Source: Tetragonia tetragonoides | Lineage: Eukaryota > Streptophyta > Magnoliopsida > Caryophyllales > Aizoaceae | Direction of reading: 5' to 3' | DNA: 64,000 nt | NCBI GenBank assembly: GCA_038025085.1 | Contig: CM076153.1 | Location: 6,355,501 to 6,419,500 of the forward strand | In this document: positions 36,955 to 48,061 of the stretch, piece by piece | Layout: every line of letters begins with the position of its first letter | Position numbering within the stretch: the stretch's first letter is position 1 | The notes under the pieces: model-generated | Seen by the model: the letters and a program-made list of their open reading frames with translations, nothing else | Told to the model about the DNA's origin: nothing | Databases searched by the model: none | Program-made: the position numbers and the translations under genes

Positions 36955-39553
36955 TTAACGATCTATGATCAAGCAACACCAAAATGCAGCCAAGGAGTTG
37001 ACCAGCGAAATTTTATGTAAAATCAAGTTAGCACCATACTGGGGCTGGATAGTAAACTCAGCACGAGGAGCATGAACATAAGTTGGAGAAAGGTGCAAAG
37101 AGAAGAGCCGTAATATCAGTGTCAAAGCCATTTTTGCTTCCAACAGTGCAAAGTTTTGACCGATACAAACTCGTGGCCCTGAGCCGAATGGCATGAACAG
37201 CCCGTGACCCTTCATTGCTCTCAAAACACCTTCTGAGAATCTCTCTGGATTAAACTCTTTGGCATCGTTACCCCATATGTTACAGTCTTGATGAAGATCA
37301 GATAGTGGGATGACAAGTTCAGTTCCTGCTGGTATTAACCACTCCTTCAATTTTGTGTCTTTGAACGCTTTTCGCATAAGCAGATATACTGGAGTGTATA
37401 ACCTGAGAACCTCATTCAAAATCATGCTGACCTGTAGAATAGATACAAAGTATTTTGCTTCAGATGGTCTTATGTTAACTTACACTATTAGTTTTGTGAT
37501 ATATGAGACTTTGAATTTTGACAGTTGTGTAAAAGTAAGCCATTGGCTGATGCAGGGGAAATGAAAACTCAACAAAGAGTATAAAAGCAATGCCAAAGAA
37601 CTTACAACTTTAAGCTGATTTAGTCCATCAAAGTTTGGTTTCTGATCCTTGCCAAAAACCTGCAGAATCTCAGATCTCGCTCGCTCTTGCCAATCCTGAT
37701 GCTGGCTCAGTAAAATCAATGACCAAACAAGTAAACAAGATGTTGTTTCTTGCCCAGCTAAGTAGAAGAGCTTACACTCTTGAACCACGTCTTCAGTGGT
37801 CAAACCTCTTCCTTTATCGTTTCCATGTTCTTGAATTTCTCTTAAGTTAGATTCCAGTAGCATACCCAGCAGATCATCCTTGTTACTCTCACCACTTTCC
37901 AGTGCCTTTTTCCTTTTCTCAACAACTCCCATCAACAAAGCTTCAGTTTCCTTGCTGACTGCTTTCACTCTTTGGTTTTTCTTGGTCGGCAAAAATCTGA
38001 AAATGAATCATCTTTTTTAAGGCAGATAAAAGATGAACAATGTTGTGCATGTTTCAAGCCAGACAAAGCATCAACGTCAGAACACCGGACTTCCCTTCCG
38101 CTCAAACAGAAGCTACAGGACAACTAGAAATCAATTAAGAAAATACAGAAGTGAACTGCTTCAGCTCCCTTATAGTATTGGAATCTGATGCCTAATATAG
38201 ACCTCAGTCTGATTTAGTTGTGATGAGTTGATATTAACAGATATCTATTCATAGACAATGATGTAACAGACTTACCTAAATCCTGGTATATAGTTTAATT
38301 GAGCAGTCTGTGTTAATAATTTGAGATGTTTCCTTTGCAACTCAAATATTTTTCTTCCTTCTTCATAACTACTGCCAAATGCTGCCCTAGAAATTACGTC
38401 AGCGGATAAATTTTCGATGTGTGGGTATACATCCAGCTCGGTAGTCCCTTCTTTTAAGACCATTTCCTCCCACAAGTCTGTCATCTTCCTACAGCTCAGG
38501 TGCATTGCAGACAACATATTCTGCACCAGAAATAATGAAACAAGAGATATTGAAACAACTGGATGCCATAATTTCTGTTTGTATATCTTACAAGTAGAAA
38601 GTTGTTTGGATGTAACATAAGATTTATGTATAGACCTTAACAAATGTGGCACCTTGAGCGTGAATCAGTGCTCAAGAAACATAAGAAGCCAGATGGACCA
38701 AGATGTAGTAACTTCAATGATTGCTTTTAACTATATAAATGACTTCCTTAATCAAGTTCAAGGATAAACACTTTTTCACAGAGACCTCTCCAATCCCAGT
38801 AGCTTGTGTTGGAAAGTTAAAGAATTGTTCAGAGATGTTACCTTCTACTTCTCGATATGAAAAGCGGGGTTGATAATTTTCCGATGTTTCAACCATTGCT
38901 CACCTTCTAAGCCAAAGAGCCCCACCATAAGCAACTTAGTGAATTCATGGTTTGGCTTTCGAAAGTCTTGATGCCAAGTTAGCATTTCCTTTATCTTGTC
39001 CGGGTCCATGACAATCAGCCAAGGTGTTGTGGCTACCCATCCAAACGAGTTGTTACCTACACTTTCTCAATTAAAGCATGCCAAAGTAGGATATGTGTGT
39101 GTCTGCAAATGTAAGTGAATAATTCTCCTGATAACTAAATTATAAACTGATCCCAATTATCAAGCAAAAAAGGCCTCTGGGCCATTGTCTCTACAGAACA
39201 TGAATTTCAACTTATCGAAGTTTAAGGATTAACACATACATACCATGTTTTTCAAGGATATGGAGAACAAAGGGAAGAACGCGAGGAAGAGTGTCATCAG
39301 AGAGACCGATGGGCTTTGACCAGGCATCTCTTGTTAACTTCATGAGCTGCAATGCATCACCAAGGAAAGGCTTGTAAGGATTGCCCTTGAGACCTTGCTC
39401 TCTCAACCACCTTTCTATCTTCTTTGGCCTTAGCCACAGCGTCCCTATCGCTTTCCATAATACTCGTAATAATGATAATACTACAAGAACCAAAATGGTT
39501 GTGGCAAAGGGATAATACAAACCTGATGATGATCCACTCTGTGTAAACTCCAT
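36955..39553 (-). pseudogene. CYP72A-type cytochrome P450, copy A, stop codon in exon 2
   Basis: Five exons in CYP72A style: 39553-39244, 39056-38842, 38520-38276, 37996-37606 and 37431-36955. Splice sites are good. The N-terminus has a membrane anchor (FATTILVLVVLSLLRVLW) and WLRPKKIERWLREQGLKGNP. The I-helix has AGQETT, the K-helix has NEVLRLY, then FNPERF, the haem-binding FGSGPRVCIG and [11 protein letters not shown]. One codon disrupts it: TAG at 38845-38847 (codon 174), where copies B and C have TTG. It would end translation at 173 residues, before every catalytic motif. The C-terminus also runs 14 codons past the position of the stop in copy B. CYP72A enzymes oxidise terpenoids, gibberellins and other hydrophobic substrates at the ER; the substrate here is unknown. 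A base-call error at the TAG is the main alternative. Confidence 0.8.
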
Positions 39554-39583
39554 TCCCTTTTGATTTGCATCAGTAAAGGTCAA

Positions 39584-40186
39584 CTCTTTTGTGCAAGAAA
39601 TCTGAGGACGTTACTATATACTCCGTACAATACAATTTTTTCTTATTTATCTTAAGGTTATTACTATATTAGCAAGAAGAAATTGCAGAGTTTTATATGT
39701 GATCATTGTACGCTTTAATTTTTTTTTCTTTTCAATAATAAGCCAATGAAAAAAAATGTCAGTTCCCTTGTCCCAACGCAGAACTCATGAGCCAGCAAAA
39801 TATTCCTTTTACATTTTTACAATCAAATTATTTTCAAAGACTAGCTTTCAAGGTTGTGCGTGACAGGTACAGAATGTTTTTTTTTTTGTTAACTAGTTTA
39901 TAAATCCTCATTGTTTAGCTACCCCATAATTTGACTTCAAAGAAAGGTACAAAAGGCGATAGACGAATCACTTACTCAACCTCATGGTTGGACGACGATA
40001 CTCTTGATTCCATTCAATAAGCTTAGATTATCACCTACTGTCTTTCAGTCAAATCGAAACTTTTAGACTTGTTCAACTACAGGCATAGGCGCGCTAGACA
40101 CGAGTGGGGCTTGACATGATTTTTTTGTCTAGTTGCCAAGCGGGCCGTCATGATGTTGACTTCTCGTACTTGTGGGATGTTTGCAG
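39584..40186. other. Spacer upstream of P450 copy A
   Basis: This is the promoter side of copy A. Part of it (GCAGAACTCATGAGCCAGCA near 39778) is repeated upstream of copy B near 43955. No gene is visible. Confidence 0.5.
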
Positions 40187-40253
40187 TGCAAGGAAAGAAA
40201 CTACTACAGTCCTGAAAAGGCATTATCTTCAAGAAGAGGGGACTGGTAGTTGA
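40187..40253 (+). pseudogene. Relic of YRDC exon 5 between P450 copies A and B
   Basis: TGCAAGGAAAGAAACTACTA and onward, ending AAGAAGAGGGGACTGGTAGT and TGA, matches the last exon of the YRDC gene (36172-36238), including the upstream acceptor GCAG and the stop codon. The homology continues into the 3' flank (CAGATTTCTAATTATCAG and beyond). None of exons 1-4 is present, so this is a 3'-end fragment carried along by tandem duplication of the neighbouring P450 unit. Confidence 0.85.
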
Positions 40254-40862
40254 TGATGGTTTAGCTAAATAGACAGATTTCTAATTATCAGAAACTTCCA
40301 CGATATTACATCGAGCTAATGAAAGAGAAGTTGGTTAGTAGAATATCAGACATCAGTAGAATATCATATCATGAACTTGTATGATATCAGGGTGGGCATA
40401 TTTATGAATGAATACTCACAGTATGCATTCGTCAGAACGATAAAGATCATCATCTGATATCAAAAATGAGATGGTTGACACTACGCCTTGGCTGTTTCTG
40501 TAGAAAACCTCTCTGAACTGAACTTGTTGTCTGTTAAAAATGTAATACTATTACAGCATTATTGATCATGATCTGATTTCACTAACAGCATGGCTCTGTC
40601 ACACAAAACAGTTTCTCTGCGCCAGAATGTGACCTGACTTCTTACAATTGCAGTAAAAAATTGCAAATGGATCACCAATTCACCATATTAATCTATGTGT
40701 TTTTCATTTCATTTTTGGATGACAGGATGAATGCATTTAACTGACCAATACATAAATACATTTTTTGCAAGAAAACAACTAAAAGCAAAAAAGCTATTCA
40801 CTCTCCACCTGTGACATTGGTGGAGACTGATAATGCCCTTAACGATCAATGATCAAGCAACA

Positions 40863-43762
40863 TTAAAATGCAGCAGGGAGTTGACAAGCTAATTTTTTAT
40901 GTAAAATCAAGTTAGCACCGTACTGCGGCTGGATATTAAACTGAGCACGAGGACCATGGACATAAGTTGGAGAAAGGTGCAAAGAGAAGAGCCGTAATAT
41001 CAGTGTCATAGCCAATTTTGCTTCCAATAGTGCAAAGTTTTGCCCGATGCAAACTCGTGGCCCTGAGCCAAATGGCATGAACAGTCCATGACCCTTCATT
41101 GCTCTTAGAACACCTTCTGAGAATCTATCTGGATTAAACTCTTTGGCTTCATTACCCCATATGTTACAGTCTTGATGAAGATCAGATAGTGGGATGACAA
41201 GTTCAGTTCCTGCTGGTATCAACCACTCCTTCAATTTTGTGTCTTTGAACACTTTCCGCATAAGCATATATGCTGGAGTGTATAATCTGAGAACCTCATT
41301 CAGGATCATGCTGACCTGTAGCATAGATACGGAGTATTGTCCTTCACATGGTCTTATGTTAACTGAATTATGAGTTTGTGATACAAGACTTCAAATTTTG
41401 ACTGTTTCGTAAAAGTAAGCCATTGTATGATGCAGGGGAAATGAAAATCAACAAAGAATGTAAAAGCAGTGCCAAAAAACTTACAACTTTTTAGCTGGTT
41501 TAGTCCATCGAAGTTTGGTTTCTGATCCTTGCCAAAAACCTGCAGAATCTCAGATCTCGCTCGCTCTTGCCAATCCTGATGCTGGCTCAGTAAAATCAAT
41601 GACCAAACAAGTAAACAAGATGTCGTTTCGTGCCCAGCTAAGTAGAAGAGCTTACACTCTTGAACCACGTCTTCAGTGGTCAAACCTCTTCCTTTGTCAT
41701 TTCCATGTTCTTGAACTTCTCTTAAGTTAGATTCTAGCATCATACCCAGCAGATCATCCTTGTGACTCCCACCACTTTCCAGTTCCCTTTTCCTTTTTTC
41801 AATAACTCCCATCAACAAAACTTCAGTTTCCTTGCTGACTGTTTTCACTCTTTGGTTTTTCTTGGTCGGCAAAAATCTGAACAATGTTGTGCATGTTTCA
41901 GGCCAGACAAAGCAGCAACGTCAGAATGCAGGACTTCCCTTCCGCCAAAACAGAAGGTACAGGATAACTAGAAATCAATTAAGAAAGGACAAAAGTGAAC
42001 TACTTCAGCTCCCTCTCTCGTTGTACTGGAATCTGATGCCTAATTTAGACCTCAGTCTGATTTAGTTGTGATGAGTTGATATTAACAGATTTCTCTTCAT
42101 AGACAATGATGTAACAGACTTACCTAAATCCTGGTATATAGTTTAATTTAGTCTGTGTTAATAAATTGAGATGCTCCCTTTGCAACTCAAATATTTTTCT
42201 TCCTTCTTCATAACTACTGCCAAATGCTGCCCTAGAAATTAAGTCAGCGGTTAAATTTTCGATATGTGGGTATACATCCAGCTCGGTAGTCCCTTCTTTT
42301 AAGACCATTTCCTCCCACAAGTCTGTCATCTTCCTACAGCTGAGGTACATTGCAGACAACATATTCTGCACCAGAAATGATGAAACAAGAAATATTGAAA
42401 CAACTGAATGCCATATTTTCTGTTTGTATATCTTACAAGTAGAAATTTGGTTGGATAATAAGACCTTAATAATGTGGCACCTTGAGCGTGAAACAGTGCT
42501 CAAGAAACATAAGAAGCCAGATGGACCAAAGATGTATTAAGTTCAATGATTGCTTTTAACAATATATGACTTCCTTAATCAAGTTCAAGAATAAACACCT
42601 TTCCACAGAGACCTCCCCAATCCCAGTAGCTTGTGTTGGAATTTGGAAAGTTAAAGAATTGTTCTGAGACGTTACCTTCAACTTCTCGATATGAAAAGCG
42701 GGGTTGATAATTTTCCGATGCTTCAACCATTGCTCACCTTCTAAGCCAAAGAGCCCCACCATAAGCAGCTTAGTAAATTCATGGTTTGGCTTCTGAAAGT
42801 CTTGATGCCTAGTTAGAATTTCCTTTATCTTGTCCGGGTCCATAGCAATCAGCCAAGGTGTTGTGGCTACCCATCCAAACGAGTTGTTACCTATACTGAC
42901 CAAAGTAGGATATGAGTTACTGCCATATAAGTGAATAGTTCGAAAGGGATATGAAGCCATCAAACCACAAATGTAAGCTTAAAAAGCCATATTCCTTGAC
43001 CAATTACCTAGATCAACGAGAATCATTTTCTGTTACTGGAGTACTGAAAAACATCTTCACAATCTACAATTCTAACTCTCCGGTCTTAACTCTTAAGAAA
43101 AGTTCATATCATGAACCACTTTAAAGAACATCAGGGGATGTCACAGTTCACAAGTGCTGTCTGTTTTTTTTTCCAGTTTTCTAAATCCTAGCTTTTCAAT
43201 GTCACCAAAGGAAATCACAGTATCATTTTTTGAGTTAACCACTCCACAAAATTCCATTTTTGGTATATGTAGATGTTAATTAACAACTTTCCAGAGTTCT
43301 GTGCTATATTATCCAAACCCTGCACATCTACCTCATAACTGAAAAGCAATATGTCTAACTAGCATCCTTATCACAAATGATCTCAACATAATTCCAATCT
43401 GTGAAAATAGATAGTTCTATCAAATTGATAAAGTTTGAGAATTAATACATACCATGTTTTTTGAGGATATGAAGAACAAAGGGAAGAACCCGAGGAAGAG
43501 TGTCGTCAGAGAGACTAATTGGCTTTGACCAGGCATCTCTTGTTAACTTCATGAGCTGCAGCGTATCATCAAGGAAAGGCTTGTAAGGATTGCCCTTGAG
43601 ACCTTGCTGTCTCAACCGCCTTTCTATCTTCTTTGGCCTTAACCACAGCGTCCCTATTGCTTTCCATAGTACTTGTAATAACAATACTAGAAGGACCAAA
43701 ATAGTTGTGGCAAAAGCATAATACAAGCCTGAGGATCTACTTTGTGTAATCTCCATTGTCAT
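40863..43762 (-). pseudogene. CYP72A-type cytochrome P450, copy B, one-base insertion at the end of exon 4
   Basis: Five exons: 43762-43453, 42890-42676, 42365-42124, 41876-41485 and 41315-40863. It is very similar to copy A and would read about 536 residues. It has WLRPKKIERRLRQQGLKGNP, GLEGEQWLKHRKIINPAFHI, AGHETT, NEVLRLY, FNPDRF and FGSGPRVCIG. Exon 2 is open here (AAGTTGAAG). Exon 4 ends CTAAAAAGTT|GTAAG, one A more than CTTAAAGTT|GTAAG in copy A. With the shared donor and acceptor the frame shifts and meets a TGA seven codons into exon 5, losing the K-helix and haem-binding region. I found no alternative splice pair that restores frame. If the extra base is a base-call error this would be the one intact member of the cluster. 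It lies on the minus strand between copies A and C. Confidence 0.75.
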
Positions 43763-44505
43763 TTGATCTGCATCAGTAAAGCTCAACTCTTTGGTACAAG
43801 AAACCTGAGGATCTTACAATATAGTACAATATAATTCTTATTTTAATTTATTTATCTTTAGGATATTACTATATTAGCAAGTAGCAGAGCAATTGCAGAA
43901 TTTTATATGTGATCATCGTACTGTGTGATGTATCACCGATGCCTCGTCCCAATGCAGAACTCATGAGCCGGCAAAATGTTCTTTAAATTTTTTTTTTCCA
44001 TCAAAAAAGTCTAAGCTCATTCCTTACTTCTTGATCCACTTGGCAACAATTTTACTGAGAATCACGAGCACGAGCAGACATCAGTAGAATATCATATCAT
44101 GAACTTGTATGATATCAGGGTATGCATTTGTCAGAACAATAAAGATCATGATCTGATATCAAAACTGACAGGATTGACCCTACGCCTTGGCTGTTTCTGT
44201 AGAAAACCTCTCTGAATTGAACTTGTTGGCTGTTTGAAATGTAATACTTTTAGAGCATTAAGATCTAAGAGCATGGGTCTGTCACACGAAACTGTTTCTC
44301 TGCGCGAGAATGTGACCTGGGTTGACTGCTTACAATTACAGTAATAACTTGCAGCTATATCACCATATCAATCTGTTTGTTCTTCCTTTCATGTTTATAT
44401 GACAGGATGAATGCCTCTACCTGACCACTTACATTTTTTGCAAGAAAACAACTAAAAGCAAAAAGGCTACTGGTGGAGACCGATATTGCCCTTAACGATC
44501 AATGA
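43763..44505. other. Spacer between P450 copies B and C
   Basis: The right part, from about 44030, matches the YRDC-proximal spacer at 36532-36950 (GATCCACTTGGCAACAATTT, GAATCACGAGC, AGACATCAGTAGAATATCAT). So the duplicated unit includes DNA between YRDC and copy A. No gene is visible. Confidence 0.6.
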
Positions 44506-47500
44506 TCAAGCAACATTACAATGCAGCCAAGGAGTTGACAAGCTAATTTTATGTAAAATCAAGTTAGCACCATACTGGGGCTGGATAGAAAACTCTGCAC
44601 GAGGTGCATGAACACAAGTTGGAGAAAGATGCAACGAGAAGAGCCGCAAAATCAATGTCAAAGCCATTTTTGCTTCCAACAGTGTGAAGTTTTGCCCTAT
44701 GCAAACTCGTGGCCTGAGCTAAATGGCATGAAAAGCCCGTGTCCCTCCATCGCTCTGGAAACACCTTCTGAGAACCTCTCCGGATTAAACTCTTTGGCAT
44801 CATTACCCCATATATCACAGTCTTGGTGAAGTGTAGATAGTGGGATAACAAGTTCAGTTCCTGCTGGTACCAACCACTCCTTCAGTTTTGTGTCTTTACC
44901 ACTCTCTGCAAGAGCGTATATCCTGGGGTGTACAATCTCAGAACCTCATTTAAGATTATGCTGACCTGTATACATACATAGAAAACTTCCATCAGGCAGT
45001 ACAATGATAACTGAATTATAAAATTTGTAATATGAAACATTTAAATTTTGTTAAGTTAAATTAAGCCTCTGACTGATAAAGGGAAAACATGGTATCAACA
45101 AAGAATTTAGGAGAAGTATAGAACATACAATTTTTAGCTTGTTTAGTCCATCAAAGTTCGGTTTCTGATCCTTGCCAAAAACATGCAATTATCTCAGTTC
45201 TTGCTCGCTCTTGCCAATCCTGATGCTTGCTTGGTAAAATCAATGACCAAACAAGTAAAGAAGAAGTTGTTTCTTCCCCAGCCAAGTAGAAAAGCTTACA
45301 TTCCTGAACCACCTCTTCAGTGCTCAAACCTCTTCCCTTGTCTCTCCATCTTCTTGAATTTCTCTCAAGTTAGATTCCGGTAGCATACCCAACAAATCAT
45401 CTTTGTTACTTCCACCATCTTCCAGCTCCCTTTTCCTTTTTTCAATAACTCCCATCAACAAAGATTCAGTCTCCTTGCTGACTGCCTTCACTCTTCGGTT
45501 TTTCTTGGTTGGCAAAAATCTGAAAAATCTCCATTTTTTAAGACACATAAAAGATGAATAATTCTGTGCATGTTTCAAGCCAAATAAAAGGAACAGGACA
45601 ATGGGAAAATATAAAGAAAAGACAGAAATGAACAACTTAAGCTCCTTATACTGGTGTTTAATGCCTAATTTAGACATTTGAAATGTCTGATTTAGATGTG
45701 ATACGCTAATATCAACAGCTTTCTGTTCATAGACTATGATGTAATAGTCTTACCTCAATCCTGGTACATAGCTTGATTGAAGAGTCTGTGTTAATAAACT
45801 GAGATGCTCCCTTTGTAGCTCAAATATTTTTATTCCTTCTTCATAACTACTGCCAAATGCTGCCCTAGAAATCACGTCAGCAGATAAATTTTCAAAATAT
45901 GGGTATACATCCAGTTCAACAGACCCTTCTGTCAAGATCATTTCCTCCCACAAGTCTGTCATCTTCCTACAGCTCAGGTACATCGCAGACAACATGTTCT
46001 GCACCAGAAATACTGAAATACTGAATGCCATAGGTTATGTTTGTTACTTACAAGAAAAAAGTTTTTAGAGTAACAAATTATTTACTCATAAACCAACATC
46101 TGACTTAACAATTTGGCAACTTGAGCATGAAACAATGCTCCAAAAGCATAAGAAGCCAGATGGAACAAAGAAGTTTTAACTTGAATAAATTGCTGTCAAC
46201 AATACATATGACTTCCTTAATAAGTCAGAAAAGGCATTTCCTTTTCAGAGAGACCTTCCCAAATCTTACTTGGTGGTTTCGAGTTGAAATTTTTGAGAAA
46301 GTTTACGGGAGGTTATTACCTTCAACTTCTCGAGGTGGAAAGCAGGGTTGATGATTCTCCGATGCTTCAATCATTGCTCACCTTCTAAGCCAAACAGCCC
46401 TACCATAAGCAACTTGGTAAATGGATGGTTTGGTTTCTGAAAATCTTCATGCCTAGTTAGCATTTCCTTTATCTTGTCCGGGTCCATAACAATCAGCCAT
46501 GGTGTTGTGGCCACCCAGCCAAACGAGTTGTTACCTACACTTCCCCAGACAAAGAATAACCAAAGTAGGATATGAGTTACGACAATCTAAGTGAGCAGTG
46601 CCAAAGGAACGTGAAGGAAAATCACACATGTAAGCTGAAAAGCCCTGCTCCTTGATGGATTACCTGGATCAACAAGGATCGTTTTATGTTAATTACTGGA
46701 GTGCTCGAAAACATGTGCCAATCATAACTGCTTAAAGTTTTAACTATGATTATATTCATATTAGGAAAAGTTAACATAGAGAAGTTCATATCATAAACCA
46801 CTTCAAAGGATGTCACAGTTCACAAGTGCTTTCTGGCTATTTTTAGTATCTAAATCCCAAACACTATATATCATAAATTCATAGCACAATATCACAGTAT
46901 CACTATGACTTATCATTTTATCAACTCCGCTAGGTCATACTCCAATTTTGGAAGGACTAATAGCAGCTTCCCACAGTTCTGTGGAACAACAAATCAAAAA
47001 CCCAAACCCTGATCAGATACATTAAAACTGAAAAACTAGTTCTTCCTACTCTCTAACTAGCACTCCAATAGCCAATAATTTCAATATGATTCCAATGTGT
47101 GCAAATCAGATAGTCAGAATCAATCTAATGCCATGTCATACCATCACCCCAGTCAAGAAACCAATTACAACTTACAAAGCCTTATAGTGTAGAAATTGAA
47201 GCTTCTGCTGAAATTATATTCCATTATTTACTATTGGGGCTCCCAGGATTCGGGTTCGGAACCTGTATGCCTTATTACTTAGATACAATGTCAAGAAACC
47301 AACTACCCAAAAATTTGAGATGATGGATGAAAGAGCAATATTGGGTTTTTGTCCTAATAAATATAATCATTCTAAACTCAATCCCAATCAAGCTGATGCC
47401 ATTCTGTATGGAACAAGAAACCATTAATTAACTAGTGAATACAAGTTGATAAAGTTTGATGATTATACATACCATGTTTTTTGACGATATGGGAAACAAA

Positions 47501-47776
47501 GGGAAGAACCCGGGGTAGAGTGTCATCAGAGAGACTGATGGGTTTAGACCAGGCATCTCTTGTTAACTTGAGGAGCTGCATTGCATCTCCAAGGAATGGC
47601 TTGTAAGGATTGTCCTTGAGACCTTGCTCTCTTAACTTCCTTTCTATCTTATTTGGCATTAACCACACTGTCCCTATTGCTCTCCATAATAATAATGCTG
47701 GTAGAACCAAAATGGTTGTGGAAAAAGTATAACACAACAAGCCTGATGATCCACTGTTTGTAATATCCACTGCCAT
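44506..47776 (-). pseudogene. CYP72A-type cytochrome P450, copy C, multiply disrupted
   Basis: Five recognisable exons: 47776-47473, 46534-46320, 45998-45754, 45519-45129 and 44965 to about 44506. Exon 1 (FSTTILVLPALLLWRAIGTV, PNKIERKLREQGLKDNPYKP) and exon 3 are open. Exon 2 has TGA at 46371-46373 (codon 156) where copies A and B have TGG in GEQWLKHR. Exon 4 loses one base near 45345, just before the I-helix, and gains one near 45190. Exon 5 loses one base near 44910 and has further damage in the haem loop: the Phe-Gly pair is now Phe-Ser and a G is missing before the Cys codon. It is the most diverged of the three copies and clearly non-functional. Its upstream region meets repeat array 3 only about 290 bases from the start codon. 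Confidence 0.85.
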
Positions 47777-48061
47777 TTGATATGCATCAGTAAAGGTCAA
47801 CTCTTTTGTGCAAGAAATGTGAGTATCTGAATTCGAATACTATATTAGCTAGTAGCCTAGTAGCCCAGTAGCATAAGCAGAGTTTTTTATGAGCTATACT
47901 GCAGGACTTTTCACCGATCGTGAGTAAAATGGTAATGGATCTTGAAAAGTCTCCTCGAGTGGACCAGTTTGACTTTCGAGGCACATATATATCATGTATT
48001 TGCCTTTTTTTTTGTTCTAGGGAAAGATTATACTGAGAAATAAAGAAAGCTAAGAGAAATT

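Noticed and set aside
39581..39583. Start of P450 copy A at 39583
   Set aside because: The codon there is TTG. The first in-frame ATG is at 39551-39553, which fits the aligned start of copy B.
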